Positions 50,018 through 58,818 of a stretch of 64,000 bases of DNA are shown here, piece by piece. How positions within the stretch are numbered: the first letter of the stretch is position 1; each line of letters starts with the position of its first letter. Location: contig JAEWAB010000007.1 of NCBI GenBank assembly GCA_023391875.1, positions 1 through 64,000 of the forward strand. The letters are read 5' to 3'. Below the pieces are notes generated by a model, which was not told the origin of the DNA, searched no databases, and was given only the letters and a program-made list of their open reading frames with translations. Both the position numbers and the translations under genes were made by a program. Source of the stretch: Bacillota bacterium. GTDB lineage: Bacteria; Bacillota; Clostridia; Oscillospirales; Ruminococcaceae.

Positions 50018-50989
50018 ATGTATGAGAATTCACAGGCCGACCAGAACAACGCAAACAATGCGGCGGAGGGCAGCGGCAATTCGGTTAAAATAAACGGCTC
50101 CGGCCAGGTAATCGGCGGAGCATACGATTCGATTAAAATTAACGGCACCGGCCGCGTGGCAGGCGCCAGCTTCGGCTCTATTAAGATAAACGGCTCGGGC
50201 AGTGCCACTAATGTCGACGGCAATTCTGTAGAGATTAACGGCTCCGGCAGGGTAGAGAGGGGCGGCGTTAATAATTCCATTATCATCAACGGCTCGGGCA
50301 GCGCGATGGGCGGCAGCTACCACACCGTGAGGATCAGCGGCACGGGCAAGATAACGGGCGACCTTCAGTGCACGGAATTCATCGTAAACGGTTCCGCTCA
50401 TGTGTCCGGTAAGGTGGAGAGCGAAAAGGTGCAGCTCAGCGGCTCCACGGAGATCGACGGCGACCTGACGGCAAAGGAACTGAAGATAAGCGGCTCTGCC
50501 AGATTAAGAGCAGGCGCGGTTTGCGATATGGTGTCCATCTCGGGCTCCGCGGATATCCGCAAGAATCTGGATGCTCAATCGGTTCGGATCGTAGGCTCCG
50601 CAAAGATCAGCGGCGACTGTAACTCCGAGCGCTTTCATTCCAACGGCTCGTTTGAGGTAGGCGGGCTGCTCAACGCCGACGACGTAGACATCCATCTTCA
50701 CGCGCCCAGAAGCCGTGCACGGGAGATCGGCGGGGAGCATATCGAGGTAAGCCTTGGCAATTATAAGTTTGGCCTTTTACAGGCCATTTCCGCCCTCGGC
50801 ATCTACACCCCCACCCTTGAAGCTGATTTGATTGAGGGCAACGAGATCCGCCTTGAAAACACCAACGCCAAGGTGGTGCGCGGCAACAACGTGACCATCG
50901 GCAACGGCTGCAACATCGGGCTGGTAGAATACAAGGGCAACCTCTACAAAACAGGCGACGCGCGGGTTGGCGAAGAGCGCAAGATATAA
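50018..50989 (+). CDS. Bactofilin-like polymer-forming protein
   Basis: 323 residues. From about 18 to 230 it is a regular right-handed beta-helix with rungs such as SVKINGSGQVIGG, SIKINGTGRVAG and KISGSARLRAG, the hallmark of bactofilins/DUF583 that polymerise into filaments without nucleotide. The C-terminal 90 residues are a second, less regular beta part. It resembles YhbE/YhbF of B. subtilis and forms an operon with the upstream regulator. AGGAGG precedes the ATG. Confidence 0.9.
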   Translation: MYENSQADQNNANNAAEGSGNSVKINGSGQVIGGAYDSIKINGTGRVAGASFGSIKINGSGSATNVDGNSVEINGSGRVERGGVNNSIIINGSGSAMGGSYHTVRISGTGKITGDLQCTEFIVNGSAHVSGKVESEKVQLSGSTEIDGDLTAKELKISGSARLRAGAVCDMVSISGSADIRKNLDAQSVRIVGSAKISGDCNSERFHSNGSFEVGGLLNADDVDIHLHAPRSRAREIGGEHIEVSLGNYKFGLLQAISALGIYTPTLEADLIEGNEIRLENTNAKVVRGNNVTIGNGCNIGLVEYKGNLYKTGDARVGEERKI

Positions 50990-51007
50990 TTTCATCACCG
51001 TATACAG

Positions 51008-51043
51008 GAGGCTTCCGAGCATCATCGGAAGCCTCTAACTTTT
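51008..51043 (+). terminator. Terminator of the bactofilin operon
   Basis: GAGGCTTCCGA (51008-51018) pairs with TCGGAAGCCTC (51025-51035), followed by TAACTTTTT. Confidence 0.9.
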
Positions 51044-51170
51044 TATTAATACAAATAGTACTGCACAAACCTAAAAACAAATTGCCCTTTGCGTGATTAG
51101 CGCTATAATAGGACGTATAGAGTTCATTTACGCTTGCAGAACAATTTTTGTGATTGAGGTGTAGTTTGCA

Positions 51171-51815
51171 ATGAAACAAAAAGCGGTTGTAGTATGGAAC
51201 GATCCCTGGCACCCAAGCGAGCGTTATGCCCCGTTTATCGAGGCGCTGCTGCCCGCCGATGAGTGGGAGGTACAAACCACCGTTCATGCAAGGGAGCTTG
51301 CGGGCTTAGCCTGCGCCCCACAGCTTGCGGTGTTCTTGGCCTCCGGCTGCGAAGAAAAGGAGGACGGCCTGCCCGAGGACGTCCAGCAGAAGATTGTAGA
51401 AATGGTGCGCGGCGGCATGGGTATTCTGTTTTTTCACGCGGGGCTGGTGCACATCGGCGAGCAGAGCCCATTTTACACTGAACTGAACGCCGGGCGCTTT
51501 ATCAGCCATCCGCCCGAATGTGCTGTTGCCGTAACGGCTGTCGGCGGGGCACACCACCCCGTTCTGGAGGGGGTAGCCCCCTATGCCGGCAACGACGAGC
51601 ACTACTTCTGCCAGCTGGATGTATCCCGCACCACCCTGCTTGCGTGCGGTACCTCCCAGCATATTACGGCGCCCTGCGCGTGGGCGCACCCGTTCGGCGA
51701 TGGACGGGTGGTCTCCATCACCCCCGGGCATACGACAGAGATACTTAATAACCCCGAGCTGTTGCGCCTGACACGCAATGCCGTTGAGTGGCTAACCCAG
51801 CAGACAGTATTATAA
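51171..51815 (+). CDS. ThuA-like domain protein
   Basis: 214 residues of the ThuA (trehalose utilisation) class I glutamine amidotransferase-like fold: VVVWNDPWHPSERYAPFIEA, GGMGILFFHAGLVHIGEQSPFY, HHPVLEGV and SITPGHTTEILNNPELLRL. Family members act on sugars or have no known activity. It is monogenic, between two terminators; GAGGTG precedes the ATG. Confidence 0.9.
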   Translation: MKQKAVVVWNDPWHPSERYAPFIEALLPADEWEVQTTVHARELAGLACAPQLAVFLASGCEEKEDGLPEDVQQKIVEMVRGGMGILFFHAGLVHIGEQSPFYTELNAGRFISHPPECAVAVTAVGGAHHPVLEGVAPYAGNDEHYFCQLDVSRTTLLACGTSQHITAPCAWAHPFGDGRVVSITPGHTTEILNNPELLRLTRNAVEWLTQQTVL

Positions 51816-51833
51816 AACCATACCAAGCAAAAG

Positions 51834-51876
51834 CGGCAGCCCATCCGATCTTGTTGGCGGATAGGCTGCCGTTTTT
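51834..51876 (+). terminator. Terminator of the ThuA-like gene
   Basis: CGGCAGCC (51834-51841) pairs with GGCTGCCG (51864-51871), with an inner ATCCG/CGGAT stem, followed by TTTTTT. Confidence 0.9.
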
Positions 51877-52007
51877 TAATCATAAAATTATTCCATAAAC
51901 GGAGCGGCTTGATATTGCCGCTTGCTATTTGCATTAAAAAACGGCAAAATGAAGAGAGAGATCATTTTGCTCCAATTGCTCCAAAGCATGGAAAGGAAGA
52001 AACAGCG

Positions 52008-52862
52008 TTGAATAATCAAAAAAGGATTGCGGCGATTCACGATATCTCCTGCTTCGGCAAATGCTCCCTGACGGTGGCATTGCCGATACTCTCCGCTGCG
52101 GGGATAGAAACCAGCGTTATCCCCACTGCGGTGCTCTCCACCCACACAGGAGGGTTTACCGGCTACACCTACCGCGACCTCACCGAGGATATCCCCGCCA
52201 TACAGAACCACTGGCGTTCGCTGGGCCTGCGTTTTGACGGCCTTTACACCGGCTTTTTGGGCTCGTTTGAGCAGCTAAAGCTGGTAGCGGGGCTGATTGA
52301 CGATTTTAAAGAGGAGAACACCCTTGTCTTAATAGACCCTGTGATGGCCGATAATGGCTCGCTGTATAAAGGTTTTACGTCCGACTTTCCCAAAGGCATG
52401 GCGGCCCTCTGCCGCAAGGCCGACGTGATTGTGCCCAATATCACCGAAGCCGCGCTGCTCACCGAGACCCCTTACCGTGAAGGCCCGTACACGCGGCAGT
52501 ATATTGAAGAGCTGCTCAAGCGGTTAAGCAATCTTGTAAACGGCAAGGTGGTGCTTACCGGCGTGTGCTTTGACGAGATTAATCTCGGCGCCGCCACCTA
52601 CGATACTAAAACGGGCGAGATCGCCTATACGCTGTCCCCACGGGTGGAAGGCCTCTACCACGGCACGGGGGACATCTTTGCAAGCGCCTTGCTGGGCGCG
52701 CTGCTAAACGGCTTTGCGCTTTCTGAGGCTGCGGGCATTGCCGTTGATTTTACGCTGGGCAGCATCCGGCGCACCAAAGAGGCGGGCACCGACGTCCGCT
52801 ACGGGGTTAACTTTGAATACGGCATCCCTCAGTTTGTTAGGGCACTGGGGCTCATAAAATAA
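52008..52862 (+). CDS. pdxY: Pyridoxamine/pyridoxal kinase
   Basis: ATP-dependent phosphorylation of B6 vitamers in salvage. 284 residues of ribokinase-like fold: IHDISCFGKCSLTVALPIL at the N-terminus, LSTHTGGFTGYTYRDLT, VLIDPVMADNGSLY, VPNITEAALLT and the anion-hole GLYHGTGDIFASALLGA with catalytic Asp. The start is TTG 52008, eight bases after GAAAGGAAG; the frame extends 5' to 51909 without support. Confidence 0.93.
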   Translation: MNNQKRIAAIHDISCFGKCSLTVALPILSAAGIETSVIPTAVLSTHTGGFTGYTYRDLTEDIPAIQNHWRSLGLRFDGLYTGFLGSFEQLKLVAGLIDDFKEENTLVLIDPVMADNGSLYKGFTSDFPKGMAALCRKADVIVPNITEAALLTETPYREGPYTRQYIEELLKRLSNLVNGKVVLTGVCFDEINLGAATYDTKTGEIAYTLSPRVEGLYHGTGDIFASALLGALLNGFALSEAAGIAVDFTLGSIRRTKEAGTDVRYGVNFEYGIPQFVRALGLIK

Positions 52863-52893
52863 CGGAACACCCTTCAAATGGCTATAAATCGAC

Positions 52894-52936
52894 AGGCCAC
52901 GGGCGGTATCAAGCGATACCGCCCGTGGCCTTATTT
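52894..52936 (+). terminator. Terminator of the pyridoxamine kinase gene
   Basis: A 17-base-pair stem (52894-52910 with 52915-52931) around AAGC, followed by TATTT. It may also serve the converging glycerate kinase gene. Confidence 0.85.
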
Positions 52937-53007
52937 AAACCTTATGCGCGTTCGCTGAATCAATGTTGCGCTTTAAATGTCTATCTAACCTTGCAAGATA
53001 TTGCAAT

Positions 53008-54153
53008 TTAAGCCTCGCGCTTGTCAAGTTCCTTAATAAAATACATTAAATTCTTCATCGTCAGCGCCAGGTCGCTCTTTGAACGCGCTTTAGCCACTTT
53101 AAAATCCACCGCAACGCGGTTGATACTGAAGATGGCGGTGACGCCTTCCTCATAAGCGGCTTCGATGTCGTCGCCAATGTCGCCGACAATGGCTACAAGG
53201 GGAATGCCCGCAAGCTTTGCCCGTCTGGCTACGCCGATTACCACTTTCCCACGGATGGACTGTGTATCGATCTTGCCCTCTCCGCTGAAAACCATGTCCG
53301 CGCCCTGCAGCAGCCGGTTAAAGTTTACGGTATCCAGAACGGTTTCAATCCCCATCTGCAATCGGGCGTTAAAAAAGGCCACCATGCCGCCGCCCATCGC
53401 CCCGGCAGCCCCCGAGCCCGGCAGTAGCGAGACATCCTTGCCCAAATCCGTTTTAAAAAGCTCGGCGATATGCCGCAGTCCATCGTCCAGTTGGGCGACT
53501 ATTTCGGGGGTAGCGCCCTTCTGCGGGCCAAAAACGGCGGCGGCACCTGTTTCACCGAACATCGGGTTATCAATATCGCACATGGTTACTATCTCTACAT
53601 TCTGCAGCTCGGGCAGAAGGTGCGACATACCGATACGGGTGATATCCTTGAGCGTACCGCCCACCGGGATAAATGCCTCGCCCGCTGCGTTGATAAAGCG
53701 AACCCCGAGCGCGCAGGCGGCCCCGGCGCCCGCGTCGTTGGTGGCGCTCCCGCCCAAGCCCATGATGATTTTTTTACAGCCGTGGCTAACGGCATGTGCA
53801 ATCAGCTCACCAACGCCATAGGTGGTGGTTTTACGGGGGTCTTTCTCCTCCCCCACCAGCGGAAGACCGGCACAGGCCGCCATTTCAATAATGGCCGTCT
53901 GTCCGTTGTCAATCACACCGTAAAAGGCCTGCAGTTCCTCGAAATAAGGGCCTTTCACCTTTACAAAGATTTTTTCACCGCCAACGGCTGCTAAAAAGGC
54001 ATCGACGCTGCCTTCTCCGCCGTCGGCCACAGGAATTTTCAGAACGTCGGCGTCCGGATAGATATCGTGAATGGCACGTTCCATAATATCGCAAATTTCG
54101 CTGGAACTCATGGTTCCTTTAAAAGAGTCGGGTATGCACAGGATCTTTTTCAT
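53008..54153 (-). CDS. glxK: Glycerate kinase (GarK/GlxK family)
   Basis: Phosphorylates D-glycerate, feeding it into glycolysis (2-phosphoglycerate in this family). 381 residues with the typical start KKILCIPDSFKGTMSS, VADGGEGSVDAFL, MGLGGSATNDAGAGAACALG, PGSGAAGAMGGGM and FSGEGKIDTQS. AAAGGA precedes the ATG. It is third in the cdaR-gntP-glxK order, and an intercistronic hairpin separates it from the transporter gene. Confidence 0.96.
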   Translation of the reverse strand: MKKILCIPDSFKGTMSSSEICDIMERAIHDIYPDADVLKIPVADGGEGSVDAFLAAVGGEKIFVKVKGPYFEELQAFYGVIDNGQTAIIEMAACAGLPLVGEEKDPRKTTTYGVGELIAHAVSHGCKKIIMGLGGSATNDAGAGAACALGVRFINAAGEAFIPVGGTLKDITRIGMSHLLPELQNVEIVTMCDIDNPMFGETGAAAVFGPQKGATPEIVAQLDDGLRHIAELFKTDLGKDVSLLPGSGAAGAMGGGMVAFFNARLQMGIETVLDTVNFNRLLQGADMVFSGEGKIDTQSIRGKVVIGVARRAKLAGIPLVAIVGDIGDDIEAAYEEGVTAIFSINRVAVDFKVAKARSKSDLALTMKNLMYFIKELDKREA

Positions 54154-54186
54154 GATCGGTTTCCTTTCGGCGATGTACCTTTAAAA

Positions 54187-54219
54187 GAATGGGACGGTAA
54201 TCGCTTTACCGTCCCATTC
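54187..54219 (-). terminator. Intercistronic terminator between gntP and glxK
   Basis: A 14-base-pair stem GAATGGGACGGTAA/TTACCGTCCCATTC. On the minus strand TTCTTTTA follows, so it may partially terminate the transcript before glxK. Confidence 0.8.
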
Positions 54220-54237
54220 TCTAAGTTATAAAATTAA

Positions 54238-55632
54238 TTAACGGACAAAGAGCGATAATATAAAAATTGCTGCTATAGAGGTTAAGCCCAACACCAAGGT
54301 CATGAGCGTTTGTGTCTTGTAGCCGTCCTGCGGCTCCATCTCGCCGAAGTTGGTGATTACCCAGAAGTAAGAGTCGTTGGCGTGGGATACGGTCATTGCA
54401 CCCGCGGCGATGGCCATAACGGTTAAGGCGGACATCACAGGCGAGCTCAGCCCTAACGCACCCATCATTGGCGCCAGGATACCGGCGGTCGTGGTCAGCG
54501 CTACCGTAGAGGAACCCTGAGCGGTTTTTAAGATAGCCGACAGCAAGAAGGGGAAGAAGATGCCCACGGTTTGCAGCACCGCCGCATTGTCGGTAATAAA
54601 GGTTACAAGGCCGGAAACAGAGATGACCTTGCCGAGCACGCCGCCCGCAGCCGTTACAAACAGAATCGGGCCTACGATCTTCAGGGTATCGTTGGTGAGC
54701 TCATAGAATTTAGACATCTTTTTAGAAGTTGCGAGCAGCAGCACGCCGAATAACAATCCGAACATCAGTGCAATGATAGGCGTTCCGATAAAGGAGAGAA
54801 TATTTGCGAGGATTCCCGTCATTTTAGCCACGGTAGCGATGGAGGCGATGGCCATTAACAGAATCGGTACGATGATAGGGGCAAGTGCCAGAAATCCATT
54901 CGGGAGCTTGCCGTACCGCGCAACAATCTGCTCATAGGTGTCGGTTACGGTGTCTGTATTTTCAAGTTCATCCTTCGACTTTACCTTTTTGCCGATAAGC
55001 TTCGCGAAGATAAACGCGGCAATCAGTGCGGGGATAGAAACCAAGGTGCCCATGCCAATAACCAGCAGCAGGTTGTTTCCGATACCCAAGGTGTTCGCGG
55101 CCGCAATCGGCCCCGGTGTAGGCGGGATGAAAACATGCGAGATATAAAGGCCAGCCGAGAGGGCCATGGTCATCGCCACGCTGGATGTGCGTGTGCGCTT
55201 TACCAGCGCTTTGCGTATGGGGTTTAAAATAACAAAGCCGCTATCGCAGAAAACGGGGATGGAAACCACCCAGCCCATTAATAGAATCGCCAGCTCGGGG
55301 CGCTTTTTGCCAACCAGTTTAATCACCATGTCGGCGAGTTTGAAAGCGGCGCCGGTTACTTCCAGAATCGTTCCGATCAATGCGCCTAAGATGATAACGA
55401 TACCGATGCTGGTGAACGTTCCGCTGAAGCCGGCACCGATGACGTTGGCAAGACCCAAGGTTACCGAATTATCGGCGTTGGTAACATTCGTAAGCGGTAT
55501 TCCAGCCACCAAACCGAGGATGAGGGAGACCCCCATGATCGATAAAAAAGGGTGGATTTTAAGCTTCGAAATGGCAATGATCATCACTGCAATGGCAACG
55601 ATAAAAGCTATTAGTAGCGAAATCCCTGACAT
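54238..55632 (-). CDS. gntP: GntP family permease (gluconate/glycerate transporter)
   Basis: 464 residues with about 12-14 membrane helices. Conserved GntP blocks are FCDSGFVILNPI, HVFIPPTPGPIAAAN, KTAQGSSTVALTTTAGI and SHANDSYFWVI. The start MSGISLLIAF at 55632 has GGAGG upstream; the frame extends to 55695 without support. Its partner genes, a sugar-diacid regulator and glycerate kinase, point to glycerate or a related sugar acid as substrate. Confidence 0.95.
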   Translation of the reverse strand: MSGISLLIAFIVAIAVMIIAISKLKIHPFLSIMGVSLILGLVAGIPLTNVTNADNSVTLGLANVIGAGFSGTFTSIGIVIILGALIGTILEVTGAAFKLADMVIKLVGKKRPELAILLMGWVVSIPVFCDSGFVILNPIRKALVKRTRTSSVAMTMALSAGLYISHVFIPPTPGPIAAANTLGIGNNLLLVIGMGTLVSIPALIAAFIFAKLIGKKVKSKDELENTDTVTDTYEQIVARYGKLPNGFLALAPIIVPILLMAIASIATVAKMTGILANILSFIGTPIIALMFGLLFGVLLLATSKKMSKFYELTNDTLKIVGPILFVTAAGGVLGKVISVSGLVTFITDNAAVLQTVGIFFPFLLSAILKTAQGSSTVALTTTAGILAPMMGALGLSSPVMSALTVMAIAAGAMTVSHANDSYFWVITNFGEMEPQDGYKTQTLMTLVLGLTSIAAIFILSLFVR

Positions 55633-55656
55633 AAGTTTAACCTCCAAACATTTTAA

Positions 55657-55684
55657 CAGTTTGTTAACTGGTGACTTCATTATA
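55657..55684 (-). promoter_or_regulatory. Promoter and dyad upstream of gntP
   Basis: TATAAT on the minus strand (55679-55684) is followed, at about the start of transcription, by the dyad CAGTT-TGTT-AACTG (55657-55670). No good -35 box is seen, consistent with activator dependence, possibly CdaR. Confidence 0.45.
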
Positions 55685-55798
55685 GCTTTCGCCAAAATAT
55701 TCAGCTATAGTACAGAATATAAAAGTATGCTTAGATTTATGTTCCCGATAACATGCGGTTCAAAAATTTCATTTTATAATTTGTCACTAATCCACAAA

Positions 55799-56962
55799 TC
55801 ACAGCATATTATGTTGAATATCTCGGTAGAAATGCACAGCGATGTAGTAGAGCGAGGAATAGCGGATAGAGCGCGGGTCGTACCCTGTTGCTTCCTTAAG
55901 CTTGTTGAGCTTATATTGCAGCGTGTTTTTGTGAATATACAGGCGCTCGGCCGCCAAGCTAATCGACCCCTCTGTTTCAAAGAACACCTCCAGTATCCTA
56001 ATCCACTGCGAGATATCTTCTTCTGAGTATCCCCGAAAGATCTTGCGGATATACTCAAGCTTGATCAGGTCCGGAATCTCTCCCGAGAAGATTTCCATGT
56101 TGACGGTATTGTATAGGCGGATATCCTTGCTCTTTGAGCGTATGCAGGCCTGCAGCGCCTTTTGGGCCTTGATGTACGCGGTGTGGATGAACAGATAGTT
56201 ATCCGTTGGGCTGTCGATGCCGACGGCCAGCTTGGCCTTGTATTGAGCTTCAAACACCTCCTTGATTCGGGCTGCCGTGTTCAGGATGTCTTTATCCTTA
56301 ATATAGGTTACAGCGCAGATGAAGTTTTTGGTGGTTCTAAACAGGATGTTGTTTTTATCCTCCGAGAGGATGTTTGCAATCATCGCCTCTGTGCCGTTGA
56401 TGATTCTCTGCGCCTCCTCCTGATCCTGCATATTCCCCGAGCTTTCGTTGATGATAGGGGAGAGGATCATCACCCTTCTGGCCTGCGTGATGTCGATACC
56501 CAAAGAAGCGCCTCTGTCCACCATATCGGGGTTGATGTTCTTCATCTCGCCGCAAATCCATTCCTCCGCAAATCGGTTGCGGATGTTTTTATCGATCTCT
56601 TTCTGCTCGTGATAGTAGTGGTCACGGATAAGGATTTCGGTCATCTTCTTGATGATCTGGCCGTATTTGAGTACCTCCTTCGAAGAGCCGGTGACGCCGA
56701 TCACCCCCGTAATCTCGCCGTTAAACTCGATGGGCAGGTTGATGCCCGGTCGTGAGCCCTCGTACTCGTTGATATCGTGAATCACCAGCTCATCCAGCTT
56801 TTCGTCGATGAGCTTTTTAGAGGCCGCGTGAAAGGTGCCGATTCTGGTCACGTCGGTGCTGGCGATAATAATGCCGTCCTGGTTCATCATGTTCACGCGC
56901 TCCCCAATAACGGCGCTGATCTCTTTGACGATCATGGAAGCGTTGCGTTTGGAGATATGCAT
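55799..56962 (-). CDS. cdaR: CdaR family sugar-diacid-responsive regulator
   Basis: 387 residues. An N-terminal sugar-diacid recognition domain (about 1-135; MIVKEISAVIGERVNMMNQDG, GSRPGINLPIEFNGEITGVIG) is followed by a GGDEF-like middle region and a C-terminal PucR/CdaR HTH (GSISLAAERLYIHKNTLQYKLNKL). CdaR members activate glycerate, glucarate or galactarate genes. It lies directly upstream of gntP-glxK on the same strand. ATG 56962 has AGGGGTGAG upstream. Confidence 0.94.
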   Translation of the reverse strand: MHISKRNASMIVKEISAVIGERVNMMNQDGIIIASTDVTRIGTFHAASKKLIDEKLDELVIHDINEYEGSRPGINLPIEFNGEITGVIGVTGSSKEVLKYGQIIKKMTEILIRDHYYHEQKEIDKNIRNRFAEEWICGEMKNINPDMVDRGASLGIDITQARRVMILSPIINESSGNMQDQEEAQRIINGTEAMIANILSEDKNNILFRTTKNFICAVTYIKDKDILNTAARIKEVFEAQYKAKLAVGIDSPTDNYLFIHTAYIKAQKALQACIRSKSKDIRLYNTVNMEIFSGEIPDLIKLEYIRKIFRGYSEEDISQWIRILEVFFETEGSISLAAERLYIHKNTLQYKLNKLKEATGYDPRSIRYSSLYYIAVHFYRDIQHNML

Positions 56963-57116
56963 AATCAACTCTCACCCCTGTTCCGTGTTAAAAGTGCTTT
57001 ATCTTTACACAATAAAAGCGACAACACTGCAATAAATAGTGTTGTCGCTTCTTTTCAGTTTATAGCTATCTATACGTAACAACGGTTTTTGCGCAGCAGC
57101 GCCTGATCAAAATCTT

Positions 57117-57351
57117 TAATACGTTTTTGTGTCCGCCCGTTTCGCTTCTTATGGGGAAACCGATGGGATAGACGAGTATACCATAAACGCGGTTGTTTAT
57201 GGTATAATAAGCGCATAGGGGACAAATCTAACAAAAGGTCTGTTCACTGCGCTTATTATACGTTTATGTCCACCCGCCTCGCCCCTGCGGGGCAACTGGC
57301 GGGAATGGACCATTATACCATAAACGCGGCTATGTTTATGGTATAATAAGA
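57117..57351. repeat. Dispersed hairpin repeat, family 2, copy B (two units)
   Basis: Two units, 57117-57210 (degenerate) and 57257-57351, each run ACGTTTATGTCCACCCGCC-like, then a GCCCC/GGGGC hairpin, then a palindrome ATACCATAAAC-n-GTTTATGGTAT ending in TATAAT. Between them TATAATAAGCGCA (57203-57215) and TGCGCTTATTATA (57248-57260) flank a variable loop. The order is the same as at 33541-33690. The final TATAAT (57342-57347) lies about 35 bases upstream of the hydrogenase-like gene. A separate 12-base-pair hairpin stands at 57017-57049. Confidence 0.82.
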
Positions 57352-57381
57352 GACATAAAACTATCATGAATTCGAGGTTGG

Positions 57382-58644
57382 ATGATGGACAGGTATAGTG
57401 AGTTAAACCACGAGCTTGAGAAAGCGGCAGTTGCGGGGAACCTTGAGCAGGCGTGCGAAGATATCCGGCAAAAAGGAGACACCGACGATGTTCGGCTACT
57501 CAATATGCTTCTGCACCCGGAAGGGGAACCGGCGGTTATTACGACAGGCGCCTGCAGCTGCGCGATAGATGAGAAGGGTGCACGCACCTGCGAGGTGGTA
57601 TGCCTCTTTGATGCAATCAGGCGGGACGAAGAGGGCAAGCTGATTATCACCAGCAAATGCACCGGCTGCGGGGATTGTTTAAATGCCTGCCCGGAGGGCG
57701 CGCTGGCGGGACGAAAAGATGCCGTTGCGCTGCTTAATCGGCTCAAAGAAAAGAGCGCTCCCGTCTATGCCATGATTGCGCCCGCGTTCTCCGGCCAATT
57801 CAGCGCCGAGGTCACCTCCGGCAAGCTTCGCAGCGCCTTTAAGCTGATGGGCTTCTACGGTATGGTTGAGGTGGCCATGTTCGCGGATATCCTCACGCTG
57901 AAGGAAGCGCTGGAGTTTGACCGTACCATCAAGGATGACAAGGACTTTCTGCTGACAAGCTGCTGCTGCCCGCTGTGGGTGGCGCTTATCCGCAAGTCTT
58001 ATCACGACATGATCCCGCATGTGCCGCCGTCGGTTTCCCCCATGGTCGCTTGCGGGCGGTCGATTAAAAGGCTACACCCCGAGGCCGTTACCGTCTTTAT
58101 CGGGCCGTGCCTTGCCAAAAAAGCGGAGGCGAGAGAGCCGGATATTGCGGACGCAGTCGATTATGTCCTGACGTTTGAAGAGGTTGCGGAGCTTTTTGAA
58201 CTCTTGAAGATAGAACCCCAAACGCTGGAAGAGGACGAAAGCGACCATTCTTCCCGCGCGGGGCGTATCTACGCGAGGGTAACGGGCGTCAGCGAGGCCG
58301 TTCAGGCGACGCTCGACCGGCTTCGCCCGGGCAGAACGATACCGCTTAAATCTCAGCAGGCGGATGGGGTGGTCGACTGCAAGAAGCTTCTTAAAGAATT
58401 ATCCGATGGGAATATCGACGCCAATTTCATCGAGGGCATGGGGTGCCGCGGAGGCTGTGTGGGCGGGCCGAAATCGCTCATCGATAAAGAAGTCGCCCGT
58501 GAACACGTAAACCGTTACGGCGACGAAGCAAGCATCCAAACCCCCGCCGACAATCCCTATGTGCTAGAGCTATTGCACCGGCTGGGCTACGATACGGTGG
58601 AAAGCCTGCTGGATAGGGATAGTAATTTTACGAGAATCTTATAA
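57382..58644 (+). CDS. [FeFe]-hydrogenase-like iron-sulfur protein
   Basis: 420 residues. An N-terminal helical part and a Cys cluster (ACSCAIDEKGARTCEVVC) are followed by a 4Fe-4S ferredoxin motif CTGCGDCLNACP (about 94-105). The C-terminal [FeFe]-hydrogenase domain keeps H-cluster cysteines in TSCCCPLW, GPCLAKKAEA and MGCRGGCVGG. TSCCCP differs from the canonical TSCCP, and PCxxKK lacks the leading Met. Length and motifs fit the putative sensory or uncharacterised hydrogenase groups better than classical HydA. Two adjacent ATGs (57382, 57385) follow GAGG. It is monogenic. Confidence 0.85.
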   Translation: MMDRYSELNHELEKAAVAGNLEQACEDIRQKGDTDDVRLLNMLLHPEGEPAVITTGACSCAIDEKGARTCEVVCLFDAIRRDEEGKLIITSKCTGCGDCLNACPEGALAGRKDAVALLNRLKEKSAPVYAMIAPAFSGQFSAEVTSGKLRSAFKLMGFYGMVEVAMFADILTLKEALEFDRTIKDDKDFLLTSCCCPLWVALIRKSYHDMIPHVPPSVSPMVACGRSIKRLHPEAVTVFIGPCLAKKAEAREPDIADAVDYVLTFEEVAELFELLKIEPQTLEEDESDHSSRAGRIYARVTGVSEAVQATLDRLRPGRTIPLKSQQADGVVDCKKLLKELSDGNIDANFIEGMGCRGGCVGGPKSLIDKEVAREHVNRYGDEASIQTPADNPYVLELLHRLGYDTVESLLDRDSNFTRIL

Positions 58645-58704
58645 TTTGTTCGGCGAATCGGCTGCCTTACCCAAGGGTATGTAGCCTATGTTCCACCGCT
58701 ATAA

Positions 58705-58738
58705 AACAAAAAAGCCTGATTTCTCAGGCTTTTTTGTT
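58705..58738. terminator. Terminator of the hydrogenase-like gene
   Basis: AACAAAAAAGCCTGA-TTTC-TCAGGCTTTTTTGTT, a symmetrical hairpin with A and T runs on both sides. Confidence 0.93.
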
Positions 58739-58818
58739 TAACCATTGTTTACGCACGGAACTTATCGTGGTATAATTTTACAAGGCCGCTCTTCGATCAG
58801 TGCTTGATAAAATTTGTA

